NCBI GenBank assembly: GCA_025504975.1
Contig: JANUWI010000018.1
Location: forward strand, 1 to 64,000
DNA length: 64,000 nucleotides
DNA from: Plenodomus lindquistii
Lineage: Eukaryota; Ascomycota; Dothideomycetes; Pleosporales; Leptosphaeriaceae
Reading direction: 5' to 3'
Shown here: positions 21,401-35,100 of the stretch, one piece after another
How the letters are laid out: the number at the start of each line of letters is the position of its first letter
Numbering within the stretch: the stretch's first letter is position 1
The notes under the pieces: generated by a model
Told to the model about the DNA's origin: nothing
Databases searched by the model: none
Seen by the model: only the letters and a program-made list of their open reading frames with translations
Program-made: the position numbers and the translations under genes

Positions 21401-24400
21401 TCTAGTAGCTTCTAATATAGCTTTTTATTTTTCTAAAGTGCGCTTTAGACTTACATATTATATTAGGCGTTAATCTATAGGTAATACTTAGTTTTAAAAT
21501 CTATTAAACTAAATATAATAGCTTTTTTTAGTAAGTATATACGCTAGTTTATTAAATAATTTTATATTATTAGATAATAGAACTTTTCTATATAGAGATA
21601 AAGCTAGTCTATATTTTTATAATTTAATATAGTATTTATAGTAGGTTTAATAAACCTAAAGTTTATAATATTAAAAGGTTTAGTAATCTAGATTTAGATC
21701 TACTTTAATATTTTTTTCTTTTTTTAGCTAGCTTTAATATAGTGTTAATTATAGTCTTTTTATATATTTTAAGCTATTAGATTATTTATTAAAAAGTTAG
21801 TCTATTTAAAATTACTAATTCTAAAAAACTAGGCGCTTTTATTATAATTAACTATATAAAATTAAATAGCTAAAGTAGTTAGAGTTTCTAATAGTAAAGC
21901 TGTATTAGCTAGGTTAAATACAGCTTTATTATCTAATTTTAACTCTAACTCTAATTTATATTTACTACTAGCTTTAACTAAACTTTTAAGTATTAGTATA
22001 TTTAAATTACTATCTACTATAGTAATCTACGCGCGTCTAGTATTATTATCTAAGTTAGTATTACTAGAATCTCTATTACGTTTTTTAATAGGTTTCTATA
22101 GCGTAGTTTTTAATATAGCTAGTATAGACTCTACTATAGAACTAAGCTACTTTAGTAGTAGTATATTTTTAAATAAGTCTAATTTAAACTTTATAAGTAG
22201 TAGTTTATACTACTTTAGTATTAGTATTAGTATTATAGGTAGTAATAGTGTTAAAAGCTATATTATATTTATTTATTTAGGTCTATAGTAAGTATTAAAT
22301 AGTAAATTAGATTACTAGAATAAAAGTAGGTTACTAGTAAATGCTTTAATAAAATTTAATAATAATTTTAAACTAGGTATATAGTTTATTACTAGTAGTA
22401 AAAAAGCTAGAGGCTATATATCTAGAGGTGCTAAAATAGTTTAATTTATAAATAATAGTATAGATATATTAAAAAGTAAGCCTAGAAAAAAAGTAACTAG
22501 GCTATTTAATCTAATACTTTCTCTATTATTATCTCTATTACTAATACTAGGTGCTAGTACAGGCTTACTATCTAAATTCTTTATTAGTATAATAGTATAT
22601 AGAGGTTTCTAGAATTATATCTCTAAAACTTCTATATAAATTATACTTAGATATACCTTTAACTTTATTTATATTGCGCTGCTAGAAAGGTTTTTTTACT
22701 TTATTAAAAGTTAGTTATAATAGTAGAGTTAGGCTTTCTAATTCTAGAGGTAGTATATATTTACTATACTAATAGTTAATAACTATATATTAAATATAGA
22801 GTACTATCTATTTATCTAGTTTTAAATTTATTATCTTTCTAGTAGACACTATATTAGAGATAGCTATAGAGATATAATAACTAGTTACTAGTTAAAAAGT
22901 TTACTAAATATATAGATAGCTGTAAAGTTAGTGTGCCTAGACTAGAGTATATTAGTAAATTAAAAGTAAATAGGTAGAAAGTAGAAAGTAAAAAAAAAAA
23001 AAAAAAAAGTAGAAAAAATAGTATTAATACCTCTATACTAAGCCTAGCGTTTAGGCTATAATTAGAATAGCGCGTAGTAGTAAATATAAAAGTAAAAATA
23101 AAAACTATAGTTATACTACTAGAAAAGTAGAGTAGAGATAGGTAGTAGTAAACTTACGTAGGTAAAAATATATTATATAATTTATTACTTTTACTAAACT
23201 ATTACTAAGGCCTATATTTATTTATATCTATTATAATATTTATAAATCTACCTAGCTACTATAGAGGTTATAGAGATATAATTTTTTAAACCTTTATATA
23301 TAGAGTTTACTATAAAGTATTTATAATTATACGTATAGAGGTGCTTATTTTTATTAACCTATAGTTTTAGTTATACGTATTTAGAATTTAACGCGCTATA
23401 TATCTATATCTAGCTCTATTTTAAACTTATTATTTATTAGATTTAGTTATAAAATCTACGCGTGTTAAGTTAGTTATAGCAGCTAATTATCTTTTTCTTT
23501 TTTTTTTTCTATTTTTTTTTCTATGTTTTTCTCTACTTTATTATAGAATACTACTAATTCTTCTAATATATCTAGAATAGGCCTAATTAGGTTGCTATCT
23601 CTTATTATAGCTACTAGTAGAAACTTATCTATTTTAAGTACATTAAACTTATTTATTATACGCTACTTTTTATAAATATTAATAGCTACCTCTATAGATA
23701 ATAGTCTGTGCTTAGATTTACTATTACTTAGCTAATATTTCTATATATTATTTTTATTAAATTTTAAAAAAATCTATTCTATACATTCTAGTTCTAATTA
23801 TTTTACCTATACAATTTACGTTATAAATATATTATATTATAAAACTTTAGCTAGCGTAAAAGCTTTATTTTATTTATAATATAGTATAGCTTAGATGTAT
23901 ATACTAGCTAATAATTTAAAATTATTTTAGAATTTTTTAATTATTTACTATGTAATATTAGTATTATTAATTACTTTTTAAATAAATGCTATTATTTTAT
24001 CTACTTTTTATATATATAGTACTTTTTTTTTTTAGGTTAGTTACTTTTTACTTAGTTAGAATAAAAGTAATACTCTATTACTCTATAAACTAGTACTTTA
24101 TATTAGAAAATACTTTAACTTTAATTTAAGTTTTATAAATATAATTTTAGGTTATTTAACACCTAATTCTTTTTCTCTAAAGTAGTAGTCTATAGTATTA
24201 AAGTATAATACTTCTAGGCTTTTAACTATTAATAGAGAAAGCCTAGCATATATTATAAAGTTTTTCTCTATATTAGAGTTATATTTTTACTAGTAAATCT
24301 CTATAGTTTATAGAATATAAAAGTTATATTTTTAAATACACATTTAGGCTAGTATTATAAAAATGTCTATAACTAAGTAGTAGTCTATACTATATATCTA

Positions 24401-27400
24401 AATATTCTCTTTTAATTTTTTTTAGATTAGATTTTTAATTTTTCCTTTTTTAGTTTTTGCAGTAATAGCTTCTATTCTAACGTGTAGAGTAAACTATAGA
24501 GCGTTTATACTAATATTAAAATATAGGTTAGCTTTAATTTAAAAAGTAAATATAGAGGTACTCTATATCTCTAATTTATATAGTAACTATATTATACTAT
24601 AGAATACTACTTACTTATCTAGGTTTAGTCTATATCTCTTTTAGAATATAGAGTTAGAGTATAGAATTATCCTTTAGAAATTATTTTAATAGTAACTTTT
24701 TACCTACTACTTTCTTTTTTATACTAAAGATAATTAATAGAGATTAAAATAACTAAGTAATAAGCGTAAAATGCAAGCAGCTACTATAGATATAAAACTA
24801 TTATTTTTTTATTTATATACTAGTATAGTTATACTTATTCTAGAACTAAATTCTACTAATTATACTGTTTTTTCTAATATAAGTATCTATTAATTATATT
24901 CTACTATCTAGAAGGTATTTATATTTTTAGTTAAAAAGCACTAGTAGTTTATATACCTCTAGCCTATAGTTTAGTTTAGGTCTAGTTCTAGTTAAAGTTA
25001 TATATTTAATACTCTAAAACTAGATAGTAGATCTTTTAAAACTTCTAGAAGAATATAGAACTTTTATTAATTACTATACGTTATATAAAATAAAGATATT
25101 AAAGTACTATATAGCTACTTTTTAGTAGTTTATAGGTATTAAAGTAGGTAATTTTAGTATAGTTTTAATAGATTTCTTTCTAGACGCTGTAATTAAGCCT
25201 ATATATTTAATTAATTCTATAAGTATATAATAACTTTAAATAAAAGATTTTAAAAAGAGTAGTAGTTTTTAAAATATGTAGTAAACTACTTTTTATTAAT
25301 ATTATATACTTTATAAAATGCAAATCCTTCTATATAGGTAATATTATTTTTTATAAACTTAGCTTTAATTACTTCTATATGTATACCTGCCTATAGGAAT
25401 ATTATACTCTTTACTATACTTTAATTCTAGTTATTTTGTTTTTATAGCTATAAAGCTATCTATTAGTTATAGGCTATTTTATAGAGTAATATACTATAGT
25501 TTTTAGTTATAATTCTTTTATATTCTAGATCTACCTAAAAGTTGTTTATATTAATATACTCTCTTTACTATTAACGCTTAAAATTAGCCTAAAATGTATT
25601 TTATATATTCTAGAATAGTATACTTTTTATACTAAGTTTTATATTATAGTTCTATATAAATATAATTAGCTCTATAAATACATTAGAACCTAAAAGGTTT
25701 ATTAGTAGAATACTAATATAATTAAAAATATTATTTTATAAAAGTTCTAATATATATATAGTAATTAGAGCTTTTATATCTATAGTATTTAAATTTTCTT
25801 CTATTATAATTTTACTTTTAATACAGGATTTAGTGCGTATCTCTAGAAATAAGTAAAAATAGTAATAGTAAAATCTACGTATATATATAGTATTAAAAGT
25901 AGGTAAAAAAATATAGTTTATCTAGATCTCTATTACGTAATTATCTAAATATTAGCTTTTTAATGCTATAATAGTACTAGACGAATTAATATAGCTTATT
26001 AGTATATAAAGGAAGAATATAAAATATTTCTATTACCTACTTAAATATACTAAAATGCATTTATTATATTATAAATCTAGACTAGAAAATAAAATATACT
26101 AGTTTAGATATATAGTTTAGATAAATAATAGATAGAATATCTACTTTATATTTAACTAGAATACTATAAAGTATATAGAAGTAAATAAAATACTATCTAT
26201 ATTAAATTTAGTTATAATTAGCACTATATTAGCATAGCGCAGGAATTCCTTCTCTAATAAATTAATATCTAGTATAGAATACCTAGATTCTATATAGTTT
26301 AGATTAAAGCTGTATTTAGTAAGTATAGATTTCTATAGAATGTATTTTAGAGCGTTTAGGTATAATATTAATAGTTTTAGTAGACTAAAAAGTAGATATA
26401 CTTAGAAAAATAGAATAGGTAAAAACTATATTACTTTTTTAAATAGTATAGATATTACGCGTAATAAATATCTATATAGGCAGTATAGTATATTATATAT
26501 ATAATTAGTAGAAATATATTATTTAATCTTTTCTATAGTAGTTTTTTAGGTAATTTATAGTAGCTCTATTAGCTAGACTTTATTATAGTTTAAATAAATT
26601 TCTTTTTATATTAGGTCTACTTATAATAATAGTTATATTACAGCTAGTAATTTAATACGCAGCTTTCTAGAGAGTAAAGGTAATATATAAAGTAAAGTAT
26701 AAAATTTAGTATTTATAATATATTTATCTACTATGTAATCTACTACGTTAGTATATATAATAATCTTCTTTTTATTATTACTATCTATAGGCTTTTTATC
26801 TATATATAAGTATAGATTATACCTATCTACCTATTCTAACACTTTACTTTCTCTATTACTAGGTTAGATAAAAATATAATTACTAAAACTATTACTATAG
26901 TATAATTATTATAGATTTTAGAAAAGTAAAGCGTTAGGTAGACTGTATAATTAATAGTTAAAATTAAACTAGTAATAGTTTTATATCTAGTTAGTCTATA
27001 TATATATAAACCTTTTTAAAATACAATTCTAAAAACCTTTATATAGTATTTACTAATATAAGTATTATTAAATATATTTACTAGTAACTTTACATTCTAA
27101 TTTTATAGTATAATATCTAGTATATTATATAACTAGATTTATATTAGTATTTCTATATTACTTTAATTTTTACTATTATACTAGAGTTATTTATATCTAT
27201 TCTATAAACTTTTTAGTTTTACGTTTAACAGCTATAGTACTACTAGAGGTTTATATAGAGCTATAGAACATAGAATATAAACTACTATAGATTTAGTTTA
27301 ATTAACTATTACTATCTAATCTAGTTTTAAAGTTATATTATAAACTAATATACGTATTAATACGCTATTTAATATATACTTAGCTAGTATAATATTTACG

Positions 27401-28619
27401 TCTATATAGTAATTTTATTTATTTATATTTATATTAAAAACGCTAGCAAATATAGATATATTTAGATTAATAAATAGGTTTTTAATATTAGTTTATATAG
27501 ATTACTAGTACGTGCCTAGTAAATATACCTAATAGCTATTCTATTTCTTAAGCTTTTTTTCTCTAGACGCTAGTACGTTATACTTCTATATATTACTATT
27601 TTACTTTTTCTACTATATAATATTTTTTAAGTTATCTACCTTTTTTTTTACCTACTATAATACTATATTATTTTTTTTAGATGTATTATAATTAGTATAT
27701 TAAATTCTCTCTACTTTATAATTATAGTAGATTATATACTAGTAGTAAATAATCTCTATTTATAATTATACTATAATTAAACTAAACTAGAATTTTACTA
27801 GCGTTTAAAATTACTTTTAGTTATAATAGTAAAACTAATAGCAGCCTTTAGTAAATTTTTATATAGTTTTATTTAAGCTATATAACTGTGCTAGTGTTAA
27901 AATTAAAATATACTTTTATTATAATATCTAGTATAATACTTAAATACTATATAGTACTACTTTTTATTTAAACTTTAGAAATATAAATTAGATTTATAGC
28001 TAAAAAGAATATTTACGCCTATTATATTATACTACTAAATATATCTAATATTAAAGTTACTAGTAGATCTAATAAAAACTCTAAATAGATTTAGCGTAGT
28101 TACAGCTTTAGCTATATAACTAAAGCTAGTAGTAGAATACTAATATAATATATCTATAATCTACTAATAGCTATATTAGTATTAATATATACTTATAGAG
28201 ATAGTATATAATATATATAGTATACGCCTAAAAGTTAATATATCTATACTATAATTAGAAATTTTAGAGATATAATTCTAGATACCTATATTATATAAAA
28301 AAGTAAAAATACCTAATTCTTTATAAGTGTGCGTAATAGTATAAATAGGTATAATATAAAGTTATTAGATTTTTTATAGTTATAATACTCTATTACTCTA
28401 TATTAGTAGTTATAAAAGCTTTAATTAGTTAGAAGTTTTATATTATAGAGGGTTTAATAGAAACCTAGAAATAGTATAGTTAGGTAATCTAACAGAAACC
28501 TATATATAGACTAGTACAAGTTCTTTTACTTTAATAAATATAAAAGTAATAAAACTATATAATATAATATAACTTTAATAATACTTTTAATAGCATTATA
28601 AAAACTTTAAAATAGCTTA
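18481..28619. other. RIP-saturated AT desert with a recurring 35-bp motif
   Basis: No gene recognised. A motif of the form ATAGAGGTTTCTAGAATTAT followed by ATCTCTA occurs on the + strand near 20219 and 22599, and inverted near 23265-23305 and 28256-28290. At 20219 it is itself nearly palindromic. It may mark termini of a dead small transposon; I could not define element borders. Confidence 0.5.
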
Positions 28620-28990
28620 TTATAATATACATAATATTATAAAATGTAACGCTGTAGAATTATAGCGTAACTATAGCTTTTTTATTATACACTTTTTATT
28701 TTTTAATAATACTCTATTAGTAGGAAATACCTATACTATATAAGATTTAAACTTATAGCTTTACATAATATTATAACGCAAAGGCCTCTAAAGGTAAAAA
28801 AAGCCTAAACTATACGTGTAAGATTTAAACTTGCGTACTTACTATATTTTTAGTAAAGTAGAATACTATAGTTATAACTTAATTTTACTACTAAGCTAGA
28901 GTACAGAAAAAAGGCTTATAACTATTATAAAATGTAATACTATAGAATTGCAGCGTAACTATAGCTTTTTTATTACACGTAATACTTATA
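28620..28990. repeat. Duplicated 60-bp segment, 288 bp apart
   Basis: The block starting ATTATAAAATGTAA at 28636 recurs at 28924. Both copies contain an imperfect hairpin (GCTGTAGAATTATAGC-like) and a run leading to CTATAGCTTTTTTATTA. The tRNA-like sequence lies between them. Confidence 0.6.
28811..28905 (-). pseudogene. Decayed tRNA-like gene
   Basis: On the minus strand an A-box-like TAGCTTAGTAG follows a 7-nt acceptor half. A GCTT/AAGT D stem and an ACTAT/ATAGT anticodon stem with an oversized loop (possible intron) can be drawn. The T arm GCAAG-TTTAAAT-CTTAC follows, where one C-A mismatch would be a C-G pair before a G-to-A change. The T loop is TTTAAAT in place of TTCAAAT, again a C-to-T change. 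Seven T residues follow (minus strand of 28796-28802), as in a Pol III terminator. Acceptor pairing is only 5 of 7. A second T-arm-like sequence lies at 28741-28760. It could be a tRNA-derived SINE rather than a tRNA gene. Confidence 0.35.
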
Positions 28991-29841
28991 TAGTCTATTA
29001 TTCTAAAAATAAAATTTATAAATAATAGATATAGATTTTACGTATTTCTATACTACCTAGCTCTAACTCTATATAGATAATACTATCTAGTTCTTTTCTA
29101 TTCTTTTTATACTTAGTAATTAAATGCTTTATAATATTTTCTTTACTATTATTACTAGAATTTAAGCTAGTTTTATAACTAGTATCTTTATAAATTACTA
29201 GTCCTAAAGGTTTAAAATATACTAAATTAAACTCTAAAGTCTTTTCTTTAGTATATTCTATATTTTTAGTAGTATTTAAAAATATAACTAAATAAAAAAG
29301 AAATAATACTTATTTTTTTATATATATTTCTATTAAGGTTAGTATTTAAAAAAAATATCTATAAATAGAAGTTAATTTATAACTTACTTTAATAGAGAGA
29401 AAAGTAAGCTTAGAGTATTACTATAGTAAAAAAAGTAGGTTTTTTTTAAAAGATTTTTCTAGTAAAAGTTAGCTTTTAATATTAAATTAAAAAGTAATAA
29501 CTATAAAAATAAACTAATTTACTTTAATAAAAATAAAGAAATTAGAAGTTATTTAGTAAATAATAAAGTCTAATAGTAGTTACTTTAGTTAAAGTAAAAA
29601 TAATAATTAATATAAAGAGTATAGTTATAAGTTAAAATAATTAAAAAAGAAAGTATAGCTATATTTATATTAAAAGCTATAGAGATATTACTAATACTTT
29701 TAAAGTCTATACTATACTCTATAGGTTTAAATATATATAATTATATTAGTTATCTATTAAAAACTATATTTTAATAATTAATAACTATTAAAACTATAAT
29801 TATAAATTAATTATAAAGAATTAATAAATAATACTTAATAA
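28991..29841. other. AT desert without a gene
   Basis: RIP-type sequence. Nothing recognised. Confidence 0.6.
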
Positions 29842-29954
29842 TATATTAATAATAATTAATAATAAATTAATAATAATTAATAATAAATTAATAATAATTA
29901 ATAATAAATTAATAATAATTAATAATAAATTAATAATAAATTAATAATAATTAA
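29842..29954. repeat. AT-only 20-bp satellite
   Basis: Unit AATAATAATTAATAATAAATT repeated with slight variation and made only of A and T. The same type of sequence resumes at 31822-31880 and 38069-38130. Two transposons therefore inserted into one satellite tract. Confidence 0.8.
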
Positions 29955-29956
29955 TA

Positions 29957-31821
29957 ATATACTTTATAGATAAGTAGTCTATATAGATAAGTAGTTTACC
30001 TTTACTAAAACTTTACTAAAACTATATACACCTACGTAATATTCTACTAATAATACTAGATAGAACTCTTTAATAAAGTTTAGATATAGCTTACGCTATA
30101 GGCTTTAAAATAAAATATAAATCTCTTTTTATAACGCGCTATAGCTATTTATAACGTCTTTTATACTATTTTATATTAAAAACACACTAGTTAACCTCTA
30201 CGTAGAGATTATACGCCTAATTTAAAAAAACTAGATAAAAATAAAAAAAAGGTAATTATTTAGTATATACTTAAGCTATATATATAAAAATTTTTTTTAA
30301 AGTTTATAGCTATAGTAAATATAGCTAATTTATTACATAATAAATATAATCTAGACTATATTAGTATAAACTAGCCTAGTAGGTTTATTAAGCGCTGCTC
30401 TAAGTTTAAAGTAAAGTTTAATTATAAATATAACTATAAAAAAGCTTTATATAAAAATTTAAAAATTATTAAAGCCTAGTTTAAACTAGTAGCTAATATA
30501 AAAAAGAAGTATAGTATTTAAAATAAAAATATATATAACTTTAATAAAATAGGCTTTATAATAGGCTAGATATTAATAGAAGTAGTTATTATAGCTTTAG
30601 AGTATTAAAAATAACTAAAGGTAGTCTAGTAGAGTAACTAGAAATAGATAATAGTTATTTAGAGGATTAACGTAATAGAATAGGCTATTCTACTTTTTAT
30701 TATTTTTAAAAGCTACTACTATTTTTTAGCCTAGTATAAAGAGAATAGCCTACCTAGAGATTAAATTATTATAGTTTCTAAAAATAGCTAGATAACTAAT
30801 AAGCTTAGATATTAGTAGCTAGAGTACTTTAATACCTATACTAAAACGCGTACTATTAAAAGGTACTAGCTGTTTATTATTAATAGCTATAAAAGCTATA
30901 ACTTACTTAAATTCTAGTAATACTATAAAAAAAAGAAAATTATTACTATATATATATTTTTTTACTTATTACACCTTCTCTAGCTATTTAATATAGATTA
31001 TTTTACTTTTTTAAAGTAGGCGTATAGCTACTAAGCTAAAAAGTTTATACGTAACTATATTATATATATTATAAAGATTAAGTTTCTACTTTACTTTATA
31101 CGCGCTTATAAAGCTATAATAACTTCTAGTAATATCTAAAAAAAGTTTTAAAGCGCTAGACTAGTTCTATATAAGCTAGAGTTAGTTATATTACGCTTTA
31201 AAGTTTAGTTACGCATTTTATTACTACTTTCTATTAATAATAAACTTTAGTAGTTATAAACTCTAAGTAATACCTTTAAACTAGAGTTATAATTAACGTT
31301 TATAAAAGTAAAAATTTAAAAGTATATAGATAGTTTACTAACTTCTATAGTTAAAGCTTTTAAAAAAGTATTAAAAAAAGCTATAATTATTACGTATAAG
31401 CTAGTATTAGCGTAGAAAAAGATTACTAAACTTTAGGCTGCTAATAAAGCTGCTACGCGTTATAAATTATATAAAAAAAAATAGGTTTAGTATAAAAGTA
31501 ACTTTATAGCTAAAAAAAGCCTACGCTTAACTACTCTAAAGGAGTTTAGAGCACGTAGTAATAGAAAAAAGGTAAAGAAAAAAAAGTAGGCTAGTAAAAG
31601 CTATAAGTAGGTATAATACTATATATAGTACTATAAAATAGAGCATAATTTATAAACGTGTAAAAGTAAAGTAGAAGTAGTTATAAAATAGTATTTAGGC
31701 TAGTTTTATACTATACAGCGCTATATTATACTACTTTAGACTAGAATAGAGTATAGTTTTAGTAGAGTTTTAGTAGAAGTAGACTATTTATTTATATAAA
31801 CTGCTTGTCTATAAAGTATAT
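29957..31821 (+). mobile_element. Complete RIP-mutated Fot1/pogo transposon
   Basis: The element is 1865 bp, against 1862 bp for the intact copy at 56937-58798. It has TA target duplications (29955-29956 and 31822-31823), TIRs of about 60 bp, and in the left TIR a tandem 17-bp duplication (from 29965) at the same place as in the intact TIR. Nearly all differences I checked are C to T or G to A. It is dead: start codon, catalytic codons and many Gln/Trp codons are mutated. Confidence 0.9.
30039..31691 (+). pseudogene. RIP-destroyed Fot1/pogo DDE transposase
   Basis: The relic frame is 1653 bp, exactly the length of the intact transposase CDS (57017-58669), so no net indel has occurred. The start ATG is now ATA (30039). 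The three catalytic Asp codons are now AAT at 30543, 30882 and 30990, at spacings of 113 and 36 codons, identical to the intact protein. The motif corresponding to DETGF reads AAT AAA ATA GGC TTT. The last zinc-knuckle Cys (TGT 31659) and the stop TAG (31689-31691) also coincide. Many Gln and Trp codons are now TAG or TAA. It encodes no protein; it is a record of RIP acting on a known ancestor. Confidence 0.92.
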
Positions 31822-31880
31822 TAATATATTAATAAATATTAATAATTAATAAATAATAATTAATAATAAATAAATAATAA
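31822..31880. repeat. AT-only satellite, second segment
   Basis: A/T-only sequence of the same kind as 29842-29954, lying between the relic transposon and the Copia element. Its last five bases (AATAA, 31876-31880) are the Copia target site. Confidence 0.75.
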
Positions 31881-32062
31881 TGTTGCACGTACACGGTACT
31901 CAGCCAACGCTGTATCCACCTGATCTCGGAACCTTCCGTGAAGCTCCCCTGCTTCTACCCACGTGATCCTACGTAGCAAGGGTATATATAGTACAATCTC
32001 TTCCTAGCTAGCAATACAATGATCTATCTCCCGATTATTCCTGAGCACCCTTTTCTACAACA
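31881..32062 (+). repeat. Copia 5' LTR
   Basis: 182 bp, TG...CA ends. Contains TATATATAG near 31983, a likely TATA element. One mismatch to the 3' LTR. Confidence 0.95.
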
Positions 32063-32073
32063 GTTATGAGCCC
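32063..32073 (+). other. Primer binding site, anticodon half of initiator tRNA-Met
   Basis: GTTATGAGCCC abuts the 5' LTR. It is complementary to GGGCUCAUAAC of the fungal initiator tRNA-Met anticodon arm, not to the CCA 3' end. Drosophila copia and yeast Ty5 use this half-tRNA priming mode. The match is from memory of the yeast tRNA, so confidence is moderate. Confidence 0.7.
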
Positions 32074-32189
32074 GGAAGCGCTTCTTTGTCCTTGATTTAT
32101 CCTTCTATTTCTCAATAGAAGCGCTTTGAAACGGGTGCTCAGACGCTCCAATCGTTACCAATACCCCAATCTCAACAATCACTGCTGTG

Positions 32190-35100
32190 ATGGCTACCAC
32201 GTATCTCCTCAACAGTCCAGCCGACTGGCCCAACTGGTTCCTGCAGTACCAGCTGCTCGCTATGAATCAGGGCGTCTGGCAATACTGTGATCCTGATGAG
32301 GAGCTTGTCGCTGCTCCTCACGACGACCGACCCGATGAGCCAGACTCCCCAACCAAGGATGATATTGAGCTATTCAAAATTGAAGCAGCCCAGTATAAGA
32401 TCCGCGAGAGCCAGTGGCTCATCAAAAGCAAGAAGCTTGAGGCCATGTGGAAGTGGATCAATACTACGGTTGAGCCCAATCTCCTCCAACCGTATCTTCT
32501 CGATATCGTTGCAACTGAGACCGTTACTCCACAGGCTCTTGCAAAGGCACTCAAGGAAGGATTGGCTCCGGGCGAGGATAGCACGAAAAACCAGGTACGG
32601 GCTGAGTACCGAGCTCATCTGCGGAAGGCCCGCACTGCCAACAACGCGAGCCGCTGGCAGCAGGAATGGACGCTCCTCTACAAGAAGGCTAGAGCGTACA
32701 AGCTAAATGAAGTGGAAGGGCAGATCGCCATCCATGACTATTTGGACGCTCTCACGCCAAAGCTCTCACCTGACTGGGCAAGATCCATGCACCGAAAGAT
32801 CATTGAAGATGGGGTGCTAGGGCGCACCACTGGCACTTTGACGCTCGAGCAGATCGGCCGTGTCTACTCTGAGTTGCTCCATCAACATACACTGCGCACT
32901 GGAAACAGGGGAGAAGGGATCTTTCTCACTGTGGACACAGACAACAGTTCAACAGGAGCCTCAGGATCAGCCACGTGTCCCTGCAACAGAGATCACAAGT
33001 GGAGCCCGAAGGATTGCCACCAAGTAAGAGCTGCGCTCACCGACAAACCGTATAAGATGGGAGATGAGAAGAAAAAGAAGCTATTGGCCCGTCTCAATGA
33101 GCCACAATTCAAATCTCTCAAGAAAGCGGTGAGGGCCAAGAGCTCCACTGATAAGCAGGACGGAAAAGCCGAAAGTGGAGAATCCGGGAGCTTCCCCGGA
33201 GCAATTCAGGCCGCTCTTATCGATCCACGACTAAGTGGACCCACAACAACACATGGGGCATACAGCACCATGGATTTTGACGCTCACCCGCTGTCTGAGA
33301 GCACGATTTTGGACAACGGAGGCGCTCTCCACTTAGTCAATTCGGTTGATCGTCTCGAGCCAGGCACTTTCAAGAAGAGCAGAGGGATCTCCACAGTGGA
33401 AGCAGGCACTCAGTCCTTCCAGATCTCCGGAACAGGCACCCGAGTGATGAAAAACGTCCTCACAGGAGCACGCGGAGAGCGTACGGAGGACTTGGTGCTG
33501 CTCAACGTGGCAGTGGTGGAAGGGTTCCATGTCAATATTGTGTCAGAAGCTCTACTCCAAAGCAAAGGAGCGTGGTATCTCGGACTAGACGCAACACTAC
33601 GATACGGCAGTTACGAAAAGAGCGTTGTATTAGCCCAGTTGATGCGCAAGCAGAACTTGACTTTCATAGAATACAAGCCCATTACCGTCTACTCCTTGGC
33701 CATGAGCACAATCTCAGCTCCAACAAAGAGATCCTTCACCACCTACCCACGCTCTGACTCAGAGGAGCTTTGGCATGCCAGATCCGGCCACCTCGGCCCA
33801 GAGGCGCTCCGAGCACTTGTAAAGCACGCTAGGGGTGTGCGGATAAACGGCATCTCACGGAAGAAGTGTGAACACTGCGCTGTAACTCACGCTAGCCAAG
33901 TTATTTCACGAAGGCCCCGAGAACGGCCCGCTCGGCCGTATTGGAGAGTATCATGGGATCTCTTTGATATGCCACGGGGAAGCTCTGGGGAACAGTGGAT
34001 ACTTGTCATCAAGGATGATTACAGCAGCAAGCTTCATACCTATAGCCTCATGGGAAAGGGAGTAAAGGAGATTCTCAGTATCTTCAAAACGTTCTGGAGC
34101 ATGATCCGCACCCAGTACAAGCTCGAGATCTGCGTTATCATGCAAGACAACGACGCAGCAACGCTCCCCTGGCGTGGATCATCAGATTTTGAGATATGGA
34201 TGGAAAATATGGGTATCAAAAGCGAGAGCTCACCTCCGTACACCCATGAGCCAAACGGTGGGCCAGAAAGAGCAGGCAAAGAGATTGTTACAAAGCAAAT
34301 CAAGATGAGGATCGCTGCTAACCTGCCTGAGGAGTTATGGCCTTATGTTGTTGAAGCAGCAACGTGGCTACACAACATGAGCCCATCCCGAGCTCAGGAT
34401 ATGCGGTCCCCAAATGAGACGCTCTTTCAATGGTTTCGGGGGTGGTTCAAATGGTATCAACCGGCGCAGATTAAGCTTTGGACAGCTGATCTGCGGCCAG
34501 ATTGGAGCGGCATTTACGCCTATGGCTGCAGAGCCTATCCTCTCAATAGAGATAGAGCAGCCGGGCGTCACAAACGGAGTTTCAAGGTAACTCCACGGGG
34601 CCATATTGGATATCTGGTGGGATACAGATCATCTAACATATACAAAATATGGATCCCTGAGCTCAACTCCGTCATCACCACACGTAACGTCACTTTCGAT
34701 GAAGATCTCTTCTATAACCCTGAGGAGCCGGCTCCTCAGGCAACAGAAGAGCTACAACGAATAGTATCGGTGCTGGAAATAGAGGAGGACGAGCCTGAAG
34801 ATCTTGATTGGCTTGATCAACTTCTTGAGGCTGCAAATGAGCCTGACAACACAGGAGTAGTGCTACATGAGTCGAACCCAGCTCATCAGCTGGGGGGTGG
34901 AGAGGATACAGCAGCAGCTAATGATCTGGATGGCCGACCTGATTATCAAGCACTGCAGGAGCCCCTCCCACCGTTGGTGGCACGCTCGGCCAGCGCGTCA
35001 CAAAGGATCAACGCGGACTCAAATAGCCCTTCTGGTTTGTACACCCCAGAGCCTACACCTGACCCTATTAGGCCTGGCTATCATGGTAGCAGCCCACGGG

